Origin: Deltaproteobacteria bacterium
Lineage (GTDB): Bacteria > Desulfobacterota_B > Binatia > UBA9968
Reading direction: 5' to 3'
Assembly (NCBI GenBank): GCA_030620935.1
Contig: JAUXIP010000145.1
Location: 1-5,999, forward strand
DNA: 5,999 nt
This document shows, in pieces, positions 1 through 5,916 of the stretch. Position 1 is the first letter of the stretch. Each line of letters begins with the position of its first letter. The translations under genes and the position numbers were made by a program. The notes under the pieces are model-generated. The model saw only the letters and a program-made list of their open reading frames with translations, ran no database searches and had not been told where the DNA came from.

Positions 1-360
1 TCCCATACTCGAGCCTACGACGCCGATCTTTCCGGCCTGGTACTTCGTCATGAAGTCAAAGGCCGCCTCTAAGTCCTCAACCTCCCCGCTGTAGGTGAGA
101 TCTTCGAATCTGCCGCTCGATTCTCCGACATAAGCGAAATCAAACCGCAGCGCCAGGATGCTTTGTTTGGCGAAGGCTCGACACAGGGCGATGAGCTTCT
201 CGCTTTGTTTATTGGACTCCATCCCGTGACAGAGTATGACGGCCGCCGACGGGTTGGTGTTTGAGGGATGGTGTAGGATGCCTTGGAGGGTATCTCCTCG
301 AATATTTGAAAAGGAGACTCGCTCTTCGCGGTTGATGGGAGGATTCTGTGTTGATGTCAT
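1..360 (-). CDS. Alpha/beta hydrolase family protein, 5' part only
   Basis: This gene starts at an ATG (bases 360-358, minus strand) and runs off the left edge after 120 codons. The visible protein has the N-terminal half of an alpha/beta hydrolase fold: a beta strand ending in VILCHGM (residues 41-47, the HG oxyanion-hole motif), then LRFDFAYVGESSG (71-83), a region that in this family usually reads RFDF-x-G-x-G-x-S-x-G, then FEDLTYSGEVEDL (85-97), and finally GSSMG at 116-120, the G-x-S-x-G nucleophile elbow with Ser118 as the predicted catalytic serine. The catalytic Asp and His lie beyond the window. It resembles small soluble serine hydrolases of the S33/dienelactone-hydrolase-like group; the substrate cannot be told. 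An in-frame TAA six codons upstream of the ATG makes this the only sensible start, although no Shine-Dalgarno sequence precedes it. It is divergent from xerC and so not in the same transcript. No signal peptide is visible, so a cytoplasmic location is inferred. Confidence 0.85.
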   Translation of the reverse strand, partial: MTSTQNPPINREERVSFSNIRGDTLQGILHHPSNTNPSAAVILCHGMESNKQSEKLIALCRAFAKQSILALRFDFAYVGESSGRFEDLTYSGEVEDLEAAFDFMTKYQAGKIGVVGSSMG

Positions 361-467
361 GTGGTAGACAGACGATTAGCACAATTCTACGACGGCTCAA
401 AGGGCAAGATTTTATTTTATATAAAGGCGTGTTATGGTAACATAACGTTTTTTGGAAGCCGGAAAGC
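361..467. promoter_or_regulatory. Divergent intergenic region, likely holding promoters for the hydrolase and xerC
   Basis: These 107 bases separate two divergent genes, so promoters for both directions are expected here. The clearest feature is an AT-rich tract at about 409-425 (TTTTATTTTATATAAA), the most promoter-like composition in the window. Possible -10 hexamers for xerC are TATAAA (420-425) or TATGGT with an extended TG (433-438), but no convincing -35 box stands at the right distance from either, so no exact promoter is called. The region also holds the inverted repeat at 431-446, listed separately. Confidence 0.4.
431..446. promoter_or_regulatory. Perfect 6-bp inverted repeat (GTTATG-GTAA-CATAAC) upstream of xerC
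   Basis: GTTATG (431-436) and CATAAC (441-446) are exact reverse complements around a 4-base centre, GTAA. The element ends 21 bases before the xerC start codon and is followed by a run of six T (448-453). It could be an operator for a dimeric repressor acting on xerC or the hydrolase, or a weak RNA hairpin. The stem is short and AT-rich, so an efficient intrinsic terminator is unlikely, and a terminator just ahead of xerC would be surprising unless regulated. The function is inference; only the symmetry is seen. Confidence 0.35.
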
Positions 468-1376
468 GTGGAGGAATTAATCGAGCAGTATAGTGTCCAT
501 CTTAAGGTCGAGCGTAATCTCTCTCCTCACACGCTGAGGAATTACGTCAGTGACCTCAGACAGTTTCATCAATATTTGCTTCAAAAAGGACTCTGTCTGA
601 GTAGAGAGAATAGAGTTGACCCGGGGCAAGTGGACCTCCATGGGGTACGAGCGTATCTTGGTTTTTTGAGCAAGACTTGCCGCAAAAGCTCGGTTGGGAG
701 AAAGATTGCAGCTCTTCGGGGATTCTTCGGTTACCTTGTGAAAGAGAAGATTGTTCCTCGAAGTCCCTTGTCAGGTCTGAGCGGCCCGAAACAAGAAAAA
801 CCCCTGCCTCCCTTTCTCTCTGTGGATGATGTGTTCCGCCTGTTGGGGGGTGTTCGCGGCACACGGGAGCTAGATATTCGAGATCGTGCCGTACTGGAGG
901 TTCTCTATTCCACCGGAGTTCGGGTAAGCGAGTTGGTCGGGCTCAACTGGAGCGACGTGGATTTTCAGTTGGGCATCATCAGAGTCACCGGAAAGGGTTC
1001 AAAGGAACGGATTGTCCCGATTGGAGAGTTGGCTCTTCAGGCGCTTCGGGACTGCGGAATGGAGCAGAGAAAGAGGGGGGGGAGGGAGATGAAGGGAGCA
1101 ACGCCGGTGTTTTTGAATCGGAGGGGCGATAGGATTACCACCCGAAGCATCGCGCGGGTGGTGGAAAAATATCTCAAGATTTCAGGAATTCCGATTCGGA
1201 TGGGACCGCACGGGCTGCGGCATACTTTTGCCACGCATCTTTTAAACAGCGGCGCCGATTTGCGTGTGATTCAGGAGCTGTTGGGCCATGTCAGTCTTTC
1301 GACGACGCAACGATATACCCACGTGAACCTGGACCAACTCACGGCGGTTTATGATCGTGCACATCCAAGAGCGTAG
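468..1376 (+). CDS. xerC: Tyrosine recombinase XerC
   Basis: This 302-residue protein has the length and layout of the Xer recombinases, which resolve chromosome dimers by site-specific recombination at dif together with a partner Xer protein. Residues about 1-95 form the N-terminal SAM-like DNA-binding domain (EQYSVHLKVERNLSPHTLRNY at 6-26 is typical), and about 115-300 the catalytic domain. All tyrosine-recombinase residues are present: Arg152 (STGVRVSEL), Lys176 (TGKGSKER), His248 and Arg251 (HGLRH), His274 (LLGH) and the nucleophile Tyr283 (RYTH). The start is GTG; no other start codon lies between it and the in-frame TAA at 438-440, and GGAAG at 454-458 gives a usable Shine-Dalgarno with 9-base spacing. 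The position directly before hslV-hslU matches the codV (xerC) place in the B. subtilis cod operon. XerC and XerD are hard to separate by sequence alone; the gene order favours XerC. There are no integron or phage genes nearby, so a mobile-element integrase is unlikely. Confidence 0.93.
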   Translation: MEELIEQYSVHLKVERNLSPHTLRNYVSDLRQFHQYLLQKGLCLSRENRVDPGQVDLHGVRAYLGFLSKTCRKSSVGRKIAALRGFFGYLVKEKIVPRSPLSGLSGPKQEKPLPPFLSVDDVFRLLGGVRGTRELDIRDRAVLEVLYSTGVRVSELVGLNWSDVDFQLGIIRVTGKGSKERIVPIGELALQALRDCGMEQRKRGGREMKGATPVFLNRRGDRITTRSIARVVEKYLKISGIPIRMGPHGLRHTFATHLLNSGADLRVIQELLGHVSLSTTQRYTHVNLDQLTAVYDRAHPRA

Positions 1377-1383
1377 AGAGCGC

Positions 1384-1453
1384 TCAGCAGTCAGTCCTCA
1401 GCGATCAGCTTTCAGCAAAGAGATTCGAGGCTGATTGCTGATTGCTGATAGCT
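1384..1453. repeat. Heptad-repeat imperfect palindrome (TCAGNNN units) between xerC and hslV
   Basis: The left arm is five head-to-tail 7-base units of the form TCAGNNN at 1384-1418, with variable triplets CAG, TCC, CGA, CTT and CAA (the second unit starts TCAGT, the others TCAGC). After a spacer of about 11 bases, the right arm at 1430-1453 is three units of the complementary form (GCTGATT, GCTGATT, GCTGATA) plus GCT. The arms can pair as a long imperfect hairpin in DNA or RNA. The element fills most of the 90-base spacer and stops just short of the hslV ribosome-binding site. It is non-coding. A related element with different triplets lies at 3549-3608, which suggests a dispersed family; whether it acts as terminator, RNA processing site or a passive repeat cannot be told. 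Confidence 0.75.
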
Positions 1454-1466
1454 AAAGGCGTGAAGC

Positions 1467-1997
1467 ATGTTTAGAGGTACGACCATATTGGCGGTGCGTC
1501 AAGCAGGGAAGGTTGTGGTAGTGGGGGATGGGCAGGTAAGCCTCGGACCTACCGTGCTGAAACACACTGCGCGTAAAGTGCGTAAGCTTTACAGTGACCG
1601 GGTCATTGCGGGTTTTGCCGGCGCCACGGCGGATGCCTTTACTCTTTTTGAGAAATTCGAGGCCAAGCTGGAACAGTATAACGGCAACCTCAAACGCGCG
1701 TCGGTCGAGCTGGCCAAGGATTGGCGCATGGATCGTGCCCTGAGAAGATTGGATGCGTTGTTGATCGTCGCAGACGTGGAGAACTCGTTGGTGATCTCGG
1801 GGAGTGGGGATGTGGTGGAGCCCGACGACGGGGCCATCGCGATTGGCTCCGGGGGCAACTATGCGCTGGCGGCGGCGCGGGTCTTGATGAAGCATACGCA
1901 GATGGACGTGCGCGCGATCGCAGAAGAGGCAATGCATACGGCCGCATCGATTTGCGTGTATACGAACGATCAGTTGAACATTGAGGAATTACCCTAG
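1467..1997 (+). CDS. hslV: ATP-dependent protease subunit HslV (ClpQ)
   Basis: HslV is the proteolytic core of the cytoplasmic HslUV protease, a dodecamer of two stacked hexamers that degrades proteins unfolded by HslU. The 176-residue length is typical. The N-terminus [10 protein letters not shown] places the catalytic threonine at Thr5, so a four-residue leader (MFRG) must be removed to free it. In mature numbering the other active-site residues fall where expected: Asp21 (mature 17, in GDGQVSLG), Lys37 (33) and Ser128 (124, in IGSGG). The conserved stretches [20 protein letters not shown] and [10 protein letters not shown] are family hallmarks, and SICVYTN (161-167) matches the C-terminal cation-binding loop. 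The usual Gly three residues before Cys163 is Ala160; ligands there are backbone carbonyls, so this is probably harmless. AAAGG at 1454-1458 is a good Shine-Dalgarno with 8-base spacing. The gene is paired with hslU downstream, but 150 bases of mostly repeat sequence separate them. Confidence 0.97.
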   Translation: MFRGTTILAVRQAGKVVVVGDGQVSLGPTVLKHTARKVRKLYSDRVIAGFAGATADAFTLFEKFEAKLEQYNGNLKRASVELAKDWRMDRALRRLDALLIVADVENSLVISGSGDVVEPDDGAIAIGSGGNYALAAARVLMKHTQMDVRAIAEEAMHTAASICVYTNDQLNIEELP

Positions 1998-2124
1998 CAG
2001 CCTGTTGAAAAAGGCCCATCTGCTTCGTTGCGCTCGACCCGCTCGCTCCAACGTACTGCTTAAGTACGCTTCCGCTCGCGGGTTTCTCGCGCGCCTCGCA
2101 TCTGGGACCTTTTTGACCAGGCTG
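1998..2124. repeat. Long imperfect inverted repeat (MITE/REP-like) between hslV and hslU
   Basis: This 127-base element has two arms of about 60 bases that are imperfect reverse complements. The termini CAGCCTG (1998-2004) and CAGGCTG (2118-2124) match exactly; next inward AAAAAGG (2008-2014) pairs with CCTTTTT (2108-2114), CCCGC (2038-2042) with GCGGG (2078-2082), and at the tip CGTACT (2052-2057) with AGTACG (2063-2068) around GCTTA. It has no coding potential for a transposase. The left end starts on the base right after the hslV TAG. The form is that of a non-autonomous palindromic repeat family; similar elements with a CAGCCTG-TTGAAAAAGG-type end are, from memory, common in genomes such as Nitrospira, but that is unverified. 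If transcribed it would fold into a large hairpin between hslV and hslU and may affect mRNA stability or the expression ratio of the two subunits. Confidence 0.8.
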
Positions 2125-2147
2125 AGAAACAGTAACGTGGTAGACCT

Positions 2148-3539
2148 ATGAAAGATCCGAAAGAAACTTTTACCGAAGCAGCCTCTTTCCCTTTCCCGGC
2201 GCCCGTGATGACGCCGCGGGAGGTGGTGTCGGAGCTGGATCGCTATATCGTAGGACAAAAAGACGCGAAGCGCGCGGTCGCGATCGCCTTGCGCAATCGC
2301 TGGCGCCGCCAGCTGGTCCCGGAAGATCTCCGGGACGAGATCGCTCCGAAAAATATCATCATGATCGGTCCGACCGGAGTAGGCAAGACCGAGATCTCCC
2401 GGCGGCTGGCGAAACTCTCCCAGGCCCCTTTTATCAAGGTGGAGGCCTCTAAATTTACCGAAGTCGGCTATGTGGGACGGGATGTGGAGTCGATCATTCG
2501 AGATCTTACGGATCTTGCGGTCAATATGGTGAAAGAGGAAGAAAAACAACAAGTAGAGATCAAGGCCAGAGAGATCGCTGAAGAAAGGATACTCGACATT
2601 CTCTTGCCTCCTCCCCAGGGGACTCCGCCGGAGACCCAGCCGAGCGAGGCGGCAAAGGCTCAGGGAACGAGAGAGAAGCTCAAAAAGATGCTGCGGGAGG
2701 GAAAGCTCGACGACCGCTTTGTAGAGATCGAGTTCGCCCACTCCGTCATGCCCATGATCGAGGTCATGACCCCGCCGGGAATGGAAGGCATGGAATTCAA
2801 CATTAAGGAGATGTTTTCCAACCTTATGCCGAAACGGACGAAGAAAAAAACAGTCAAAGTCCCGGAGGCGTTGGCCATCCTTACTATGGAGGAGGCCACC
2901 AAGCTGATCGATATGGACAAGGTCACTTTCGAGGCGATCAGCAGGGTAGAGCAATCGGGTATCGTCTTTCTCGATGAGATCGACAAGATCGCCGGACGGG
3001 AATCGACTCAAGGGCCGGATGTTTCGCGAGAAGGAGTCCAGCGTGACCTCCTTCCTCTTGTAGAAGGCTCCACGGTGAATACAAAGCACGGGATGGTGAA
3101 GACCGACCATGTTTTGTTTATTGCATCCGGGGCCTTTCACAGCGCCAAGCCCTCGGATTTGATTCCCGAGTTCCAGGGGCGTTTCCCGATTCGGGTGGAG
3201 CTGAGTTCCTTGGGGAAAGAGGATTTTGTTCGCATTCTCACGGAGCCTAAGAATGCCTTGATCAAACAGTACACCGCTCTGCTGGAGACCGAAGAGATCC
3301 AACTCTCCTTCCGCGAGGATGCCGTTGATGAGATCTCCAAGATCGCCGCTCAGGTCAACGAGAGAACGGAGAATATCGGAGCGCGCCGGCTCCATACGAT
3401 CATGGAGAAGCTGCTGGACGAAATCTCTTTTAATGCGCCGGAGATGCAAGGCAAGAAGGTGACCATCGATGCGCAGTATGTTCGGGATCGCCTGAGCCCT
3501 ATTCTAAAGGACGAAGATCTTTCGCGGTATATTCTCTGA
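2148..3539 (+). CDS. hslU: ATP-dependent protease ATPase subunit HslU (ClpY)
   Basis: HslU is the AAA+ unfoldase hexamer that feeds substrates into HslV. The 463-residue protein is complete: N-domain with [20 protein letters not shown] (24-43), Walker A GPTGVGKT (74-81), pore loop GYVG (107-110), the family-specific I domain (about 125-255), Walker B IVFLDEID (272-279, with Asp276 and Glu277), sensor-1 region VLFIASGAF (322-330), arginine finger Arg345 (FQGRFPIR), sensor-2 Arg413 in GARRLHT (411-417), and the C-terminal tail LSRYIL that docks into HslV to activate it. The 20 residues before Met21 (MTPREVV) are longer than in many homologues and variable in look; the ATG at 2148 has only a weak upstream GTGG (2137-2140), and Met21 (2208) also lacks a Shine-Dalgarno, so the exact start is open. 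It follows hslV after a repeat-filled spacer. Its stop codon lies in the loop of a 9-bp hairpin. Confidence 0.96.
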   Translation: MKDPKETFTEAASFPFPAPVMTPREVVSELDRYIVGQKDAKRAVAIALRNRWRRQLVPEDLRDEIAPKNIIMIGPTGVGKTEISRRLAKLSQAPFIKVEASKFTEVGYVGRDVESIIRDLTDLAVNMVKEEEKQQVEIKAREIAEERILDILLPPPQGTPPETQPSEAAKAQGTREKLKKMLREGKLDDRFVEIEFAHSVMPMIEVMTPPGMEGMEFNIKEMFSNLMPKRTKKKTVKVPEALAILTMEEATKLIDMDKVTFEAISRVEQSGIVFLDEIDKIAGRESTQGPDVSREGVQRDLLPLVEGSTVNTKHGMVKTDHVLFIASGAFHSAKPSDLIPEFQGRFPIRVELSSLGKEDFVRILTEPKNALIKQYTALLETEEIQLSFREDAVDEISKIAAQVNERTENIGARRLHTIMEKLLDEISFNAPEMQGKKVTIDAQYVRDRLSPILKDEDLSRYIL

Positions 3540-3549
3540 GGAGAATATA
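3528..3549 (+). other. Perfect 9-bp hairpin enclosing the hslU stop codon
   Basis: TATATTCTC (3528-3536) and GAGAATATA (3541-3549) are exact reverse complements, leaving a 4-base loop TGAG (3537-3540) that contains the whole hslU TGA stop. The left arm encodes the last three residues of HslU (Tyr-Ile-Leu), which are constrained by the conserved RYIL tail, so the right arm has come to match it. No T-run follows, so it is not a classical intrinsic terminator. It might stabilise the hslU mRNA end or be a chance palindrome at the edge of the adjacent repeat. Confidence 0.5.
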
Positions 3550-3608
3550 GAATACAGAAGTCAGAATTCAGAAGCTTCTGGATTCTGGCTCCTGAGTGCT
3601 GAATTCTA
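3549..3608. repeat. Heptad-repeat imperfect palindrome (TCAGNNN units) between hslU and argB
   Basis: Left-arm units starting at 3554, 3561 and 3568 read ACAGAAG, TCAGAAT and TCAGAAG; right-arm units starting at 3575, 3582, 3589 and 3596 read CTTCTGG, ATTCTGG, CTCCTGA and GTGCTGA. The units are in strict 7-base register across the centre, where CAGAAGCTTCTG (3569-3580) is a perfect 12-base palindrome. Pairing extends outward to about 3549/3600 with a few mismatches and wobble pairs. The element fills nearly the whole 76-base spacer and supplies an in-frame TAG (3607-3609) just upstream of argB. It shares unit length and TCAG core with the element at 1384-1453 but uses different variable triplets. 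Confidence 0.75.
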
Positions 3609-3609
3609 G

Positions 3610-4497
<888 letters not shown>

Positions 4498-4500
4498 TTC

Positions 4501-5691
4501 ATGAAAAACCGACAGGTCCTGAAGCTCACCGACAAATATATCGCCCAAACTTACGCCCGCTTTCCCATAGCCCTGGTGCGGGGCAAAGGGACACATGTCT
4601 GGGATACCGATGGGAAAGAGTATCTCGATTTTGTCGCGGGCATAGCCGTCACCAACCTAGGTCACAGCCATCCGGCAGTGGTCCGTGCTATCCAGCAACA
4701 GGCACGGAAGCTGATTCACGTTTCCAATCTCTACCATATCGCGCCTCAGTCGGAGCTCGCTCAGGAGCTATGCCGTCATTCTTTTGCGGATCGGGTTTTT
4801 TTTTGCAACAGCGGAGCCGAGGCCAACGAAGCCGCCATTAAGCTAGCCCGTCGCTACGGGAGTGAGTGGTTAGGAGGGAAGTATGAGATCCTTTCAACCT
4901 ATAATTCGTTTCACGGCCGGACTCTAGCGACATTGGCGGCTACGGGACAGGAGAAGGTGCGGGTCGGATTCGACCCGTTGCCAATCGGCTTCTGCCAGGT
5001 TCCCTATAACGATCTCGGCGCTATGGAAGAGGCGATCGGCGAGAAGACAGTCGCCATCCTGGTCGAACCGATCCAAGGCGAAGGGGGTGTCATTGTCCCA
5101 CATGGGAATTATCTTCGGGGCTTGAGAGAACTGTGCGATAGAAGAGGCCTCCTGCTCATATTTGATGAAGTCCAAACAGGCATGGGGCGGACGGGGAAGC
5201 TCTTTGCCTATGAACATTTCGCGGTGGAGCCGGATATTATGACCTTGGCCAAGGCGCTGGGCGGAGGGCTGCCTCTAGGAGCCATGCTGGCGAAGGAGAA
5301 GGTAGCGCGCAGTTTTATCCCCGGGACCCATGCTTCCACTTTTGGAGGAAACCCTTTAGCTTGCAGCGTGGGCCGTGCCGTCCTCAAGACCCTGCTTCAG
5401 GGCGGCGTGTTGAGAAACTGCGCCAAAATGGGAAGAATCTTTTTTGACGGACTCCAGTCGCTCAAGGATCGCTTCTCGTTCGTCAGGGAAATCCGTGGAA
5501 AGGGACTCATCTTGGGGATGGAGCTTGAGCAAGAGGGAAGCAAGATCGTAGAAAATTGCCTGAAGGCAGGACTGCTGGTTAACTGTGCGGCGCACAAGGT
5601 CCTGCGCTTTCTTCCTCCGCTGACCATCGGCAAGAAAGATATCGATCGCGGTTTGGCTATTCTGGAAAAGGTCCTCGCGCGGCAAAAATAG
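4501..5691 (+). CDS. argD: Acetylornithine aminotransferase
   Basis: ArgD is a cytoplasmic PLP enzyme that transfers an amino group from glutamate to N-acetylglutamate 5-semialdehyde, giving N-acetylornithine. In many bacteria the same enzyme also serves lysine synthesis as succinyldiaminopimelate aminotransferase, which cannot be judged here. The 396-residue length is normal for class III aminotransferases. Visible signatures are SGAEANEAAIKLAR (104-117, PLP phosphate contact), FHGRT (137-141), EPIQGEGG (189-196), FDEVQTGMGRTG (221-232, Asp222 to the pyridine nitrogen), TLAKALGGGLPLGA (248-261, Lys251 as the Schiff-base lysine) and THASTFGGNP (276-285). GGAAG at 4490-4494, inside the argB end, gives a good Shine-Dalgarno with 6-base spacing, so translation is probably coupled to argB. 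ArgB and argF as neighbours support ArgD over related ornithine or GABA aminotransferases. Confidence 0.95.
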   Translation: MKNRQVLKLTDKYIAQTYARFPIALVRGKGTHVWDTDGKEYLDFVAGIAVTNLGHSHPAVVRAIQQQARKLIHVSNLYHIAPQSELAQELCRHSFADRVFFCNSGAEANEAAIKLARRYGSEWLGGKYEILSTYNSFHGRTLATLAATGQEKVRVGFDPLPIGFCQVPYNDLGAMEEAIGEKTVAILVEPIQGEGGVIVPHGNYLRGLRELCDRRGLLLIFDEVQTGMGRTGKLFAYEHFAVEPDIMTLAKALGGGLPLGAMLAKEKVARSFIPGTHASTFGGNPLACSVGRAVLKTLLQGGVLRNCAKMGRIFFDGLQSLKDRFSFVREIRGKGLILGMELEQEGSKIVENCLKAGLLVNCAAHKVLRFLPPLTIGKKDIDRGLAILEKVLARQK

Positions 5692-5734
5692 ATTGATTAT
5701 TAATATACCCTGTGGCTTGCCGCGGGCACAAAAT

Positions 5735-5820
5735 GGTTCGACCCATCGATATAACTCAGGGCCCTGAGGCCCTCGAAGGGCAAGCTCACCATCCTGAGCA
5801 AAGTCGAAGGACCGATGGGG
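5735..5820. repeat. REP/MITE-like palindromic repeat between argD and argF
   Basis: The outer arms CCCATCG (5742-5748) and CGATGGG (5813-5819) are exact reverse complements. Inside lies a perfect 14-base palindrome, CTCAGGGCCCTGAG (5755-5768), then a small stem CCCT-CGA-AGGG (5770-5780), and then CATCCTGAGCAAAGTCGAAG (5790-5809), whose CCTGAG can also pair with the CTCAGG at 5755-5760. The CCTGAGCAAAGTCGAAGGA-type string is, from memory, a frequent intergenic repeat motif in many environmental bacteria; this is unverified. It has no coding potential. It is likely a dispersed non-autonomous repeat that has entered the argD-argF spacer. Confidence 0.7.
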
Positions 5821-5823
5821 TTT

Positions 5824-5856
5824 CCAAAGGGGAGAAGTGGTAACTCTTCCCTTTGG
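5824..5856. other. 12-bp stem-loop in the argD-argF spacer
   Basis: CCAAAGGGGAGA (5824-5835) pairs with TCTTCCCTTTGG (5845-5856) over 12 positions with one G-T wobble, leaving a 9-base loop. It lies between the REP-like palindrome and the tRNA-arm-like hairpin. No T-run follows on either strand, so it is not a standard intrinsic terminator. It may be part of a larger composite repeat or a leader structure ahead of argF. Confidence 0.5.
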
Positions 5857-5887
5857 TCGAACACGGGGATTCGAACCCCGTGGTCGA
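5854..5887 (-). other. tRNA 3'-end-like hairpin (T-arm plus CCA) in the argD-argF spacer
   Basis: Read on the minus strand, 5868-5864 and its partner form a T-stem CGGGG/CCCCG around a seven-base loop TTCGAAT, the classical T-loop sequence, then come six bases TGTTCG, an A in the discriminator place, and CCA (5856-5854). This is one base short of a canonical tRNA 3' half. The hairpin stem is 7 bp in all (5862-5868 with 5876-5882) and is flanked by direct repeats TGGTCGA at 5854-5860 and 5881-5887. No D-arm, anticodon arm or matching 5' acceptor strand follows, and those positions run into argF, so this is not a tRNA gene. It may be a decayed tRNA fragment, an attachment-site remnant or chance. 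Confidence 0.4.
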
Positions 5888-5916
5888 TATCATTTGATTC
5901 GTCACCGCCTCGCCCG

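Noticed and set aside
209..400. A 63-codon open frame on the minus strand overlapping the hydrolase start.
   Set aside because: It is in a different frame from the hydrolase, whose product has HG and GxSxG motifs; the 63-residue product is basic and shows no domain.
431..453. Intrinsic terminator from the hairpin and T-run before xerC.
   Set aside because: The stem is 6 bp and AT-rich, and there is no upstream plus-strand gene for it to terminate; kept only as an inverted repeat of unknown role.
468..1376. Integron or phage integrase instead of XerC.
   Set aside because: The length, the N-terminal domain and the hslVU neighbours fit Xer; no gene cassettes, att sites or phage genes are present.
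1384..1453. CRISPR array or tandem microsatellite.
   Set aside because: The units are only 7 bases with no unique spacers, and the direction flips at the centre, so it is a palindromic element and not a CRISPR array.
1989..3449. A 486-codon open frame on the minus strand, longer than hslU itself.
   Set aside because: It lies antisense to hslU, whose every family motif is intact; the predicted product is rich in His, Arg, Asp and Leu with no recognisable domain, as expected from an antisense shadow of biased codons. It would also start inside hslU and end in the repeat.
5692..5734. An ARG box (arginine repressor site) or terminator after argD.
   Set aside because: The AT-rich ATTGATTATTAATATA does not match the symmetric ARG-box consensus, and the weak hairpin near 5711-5730 has no T-run.
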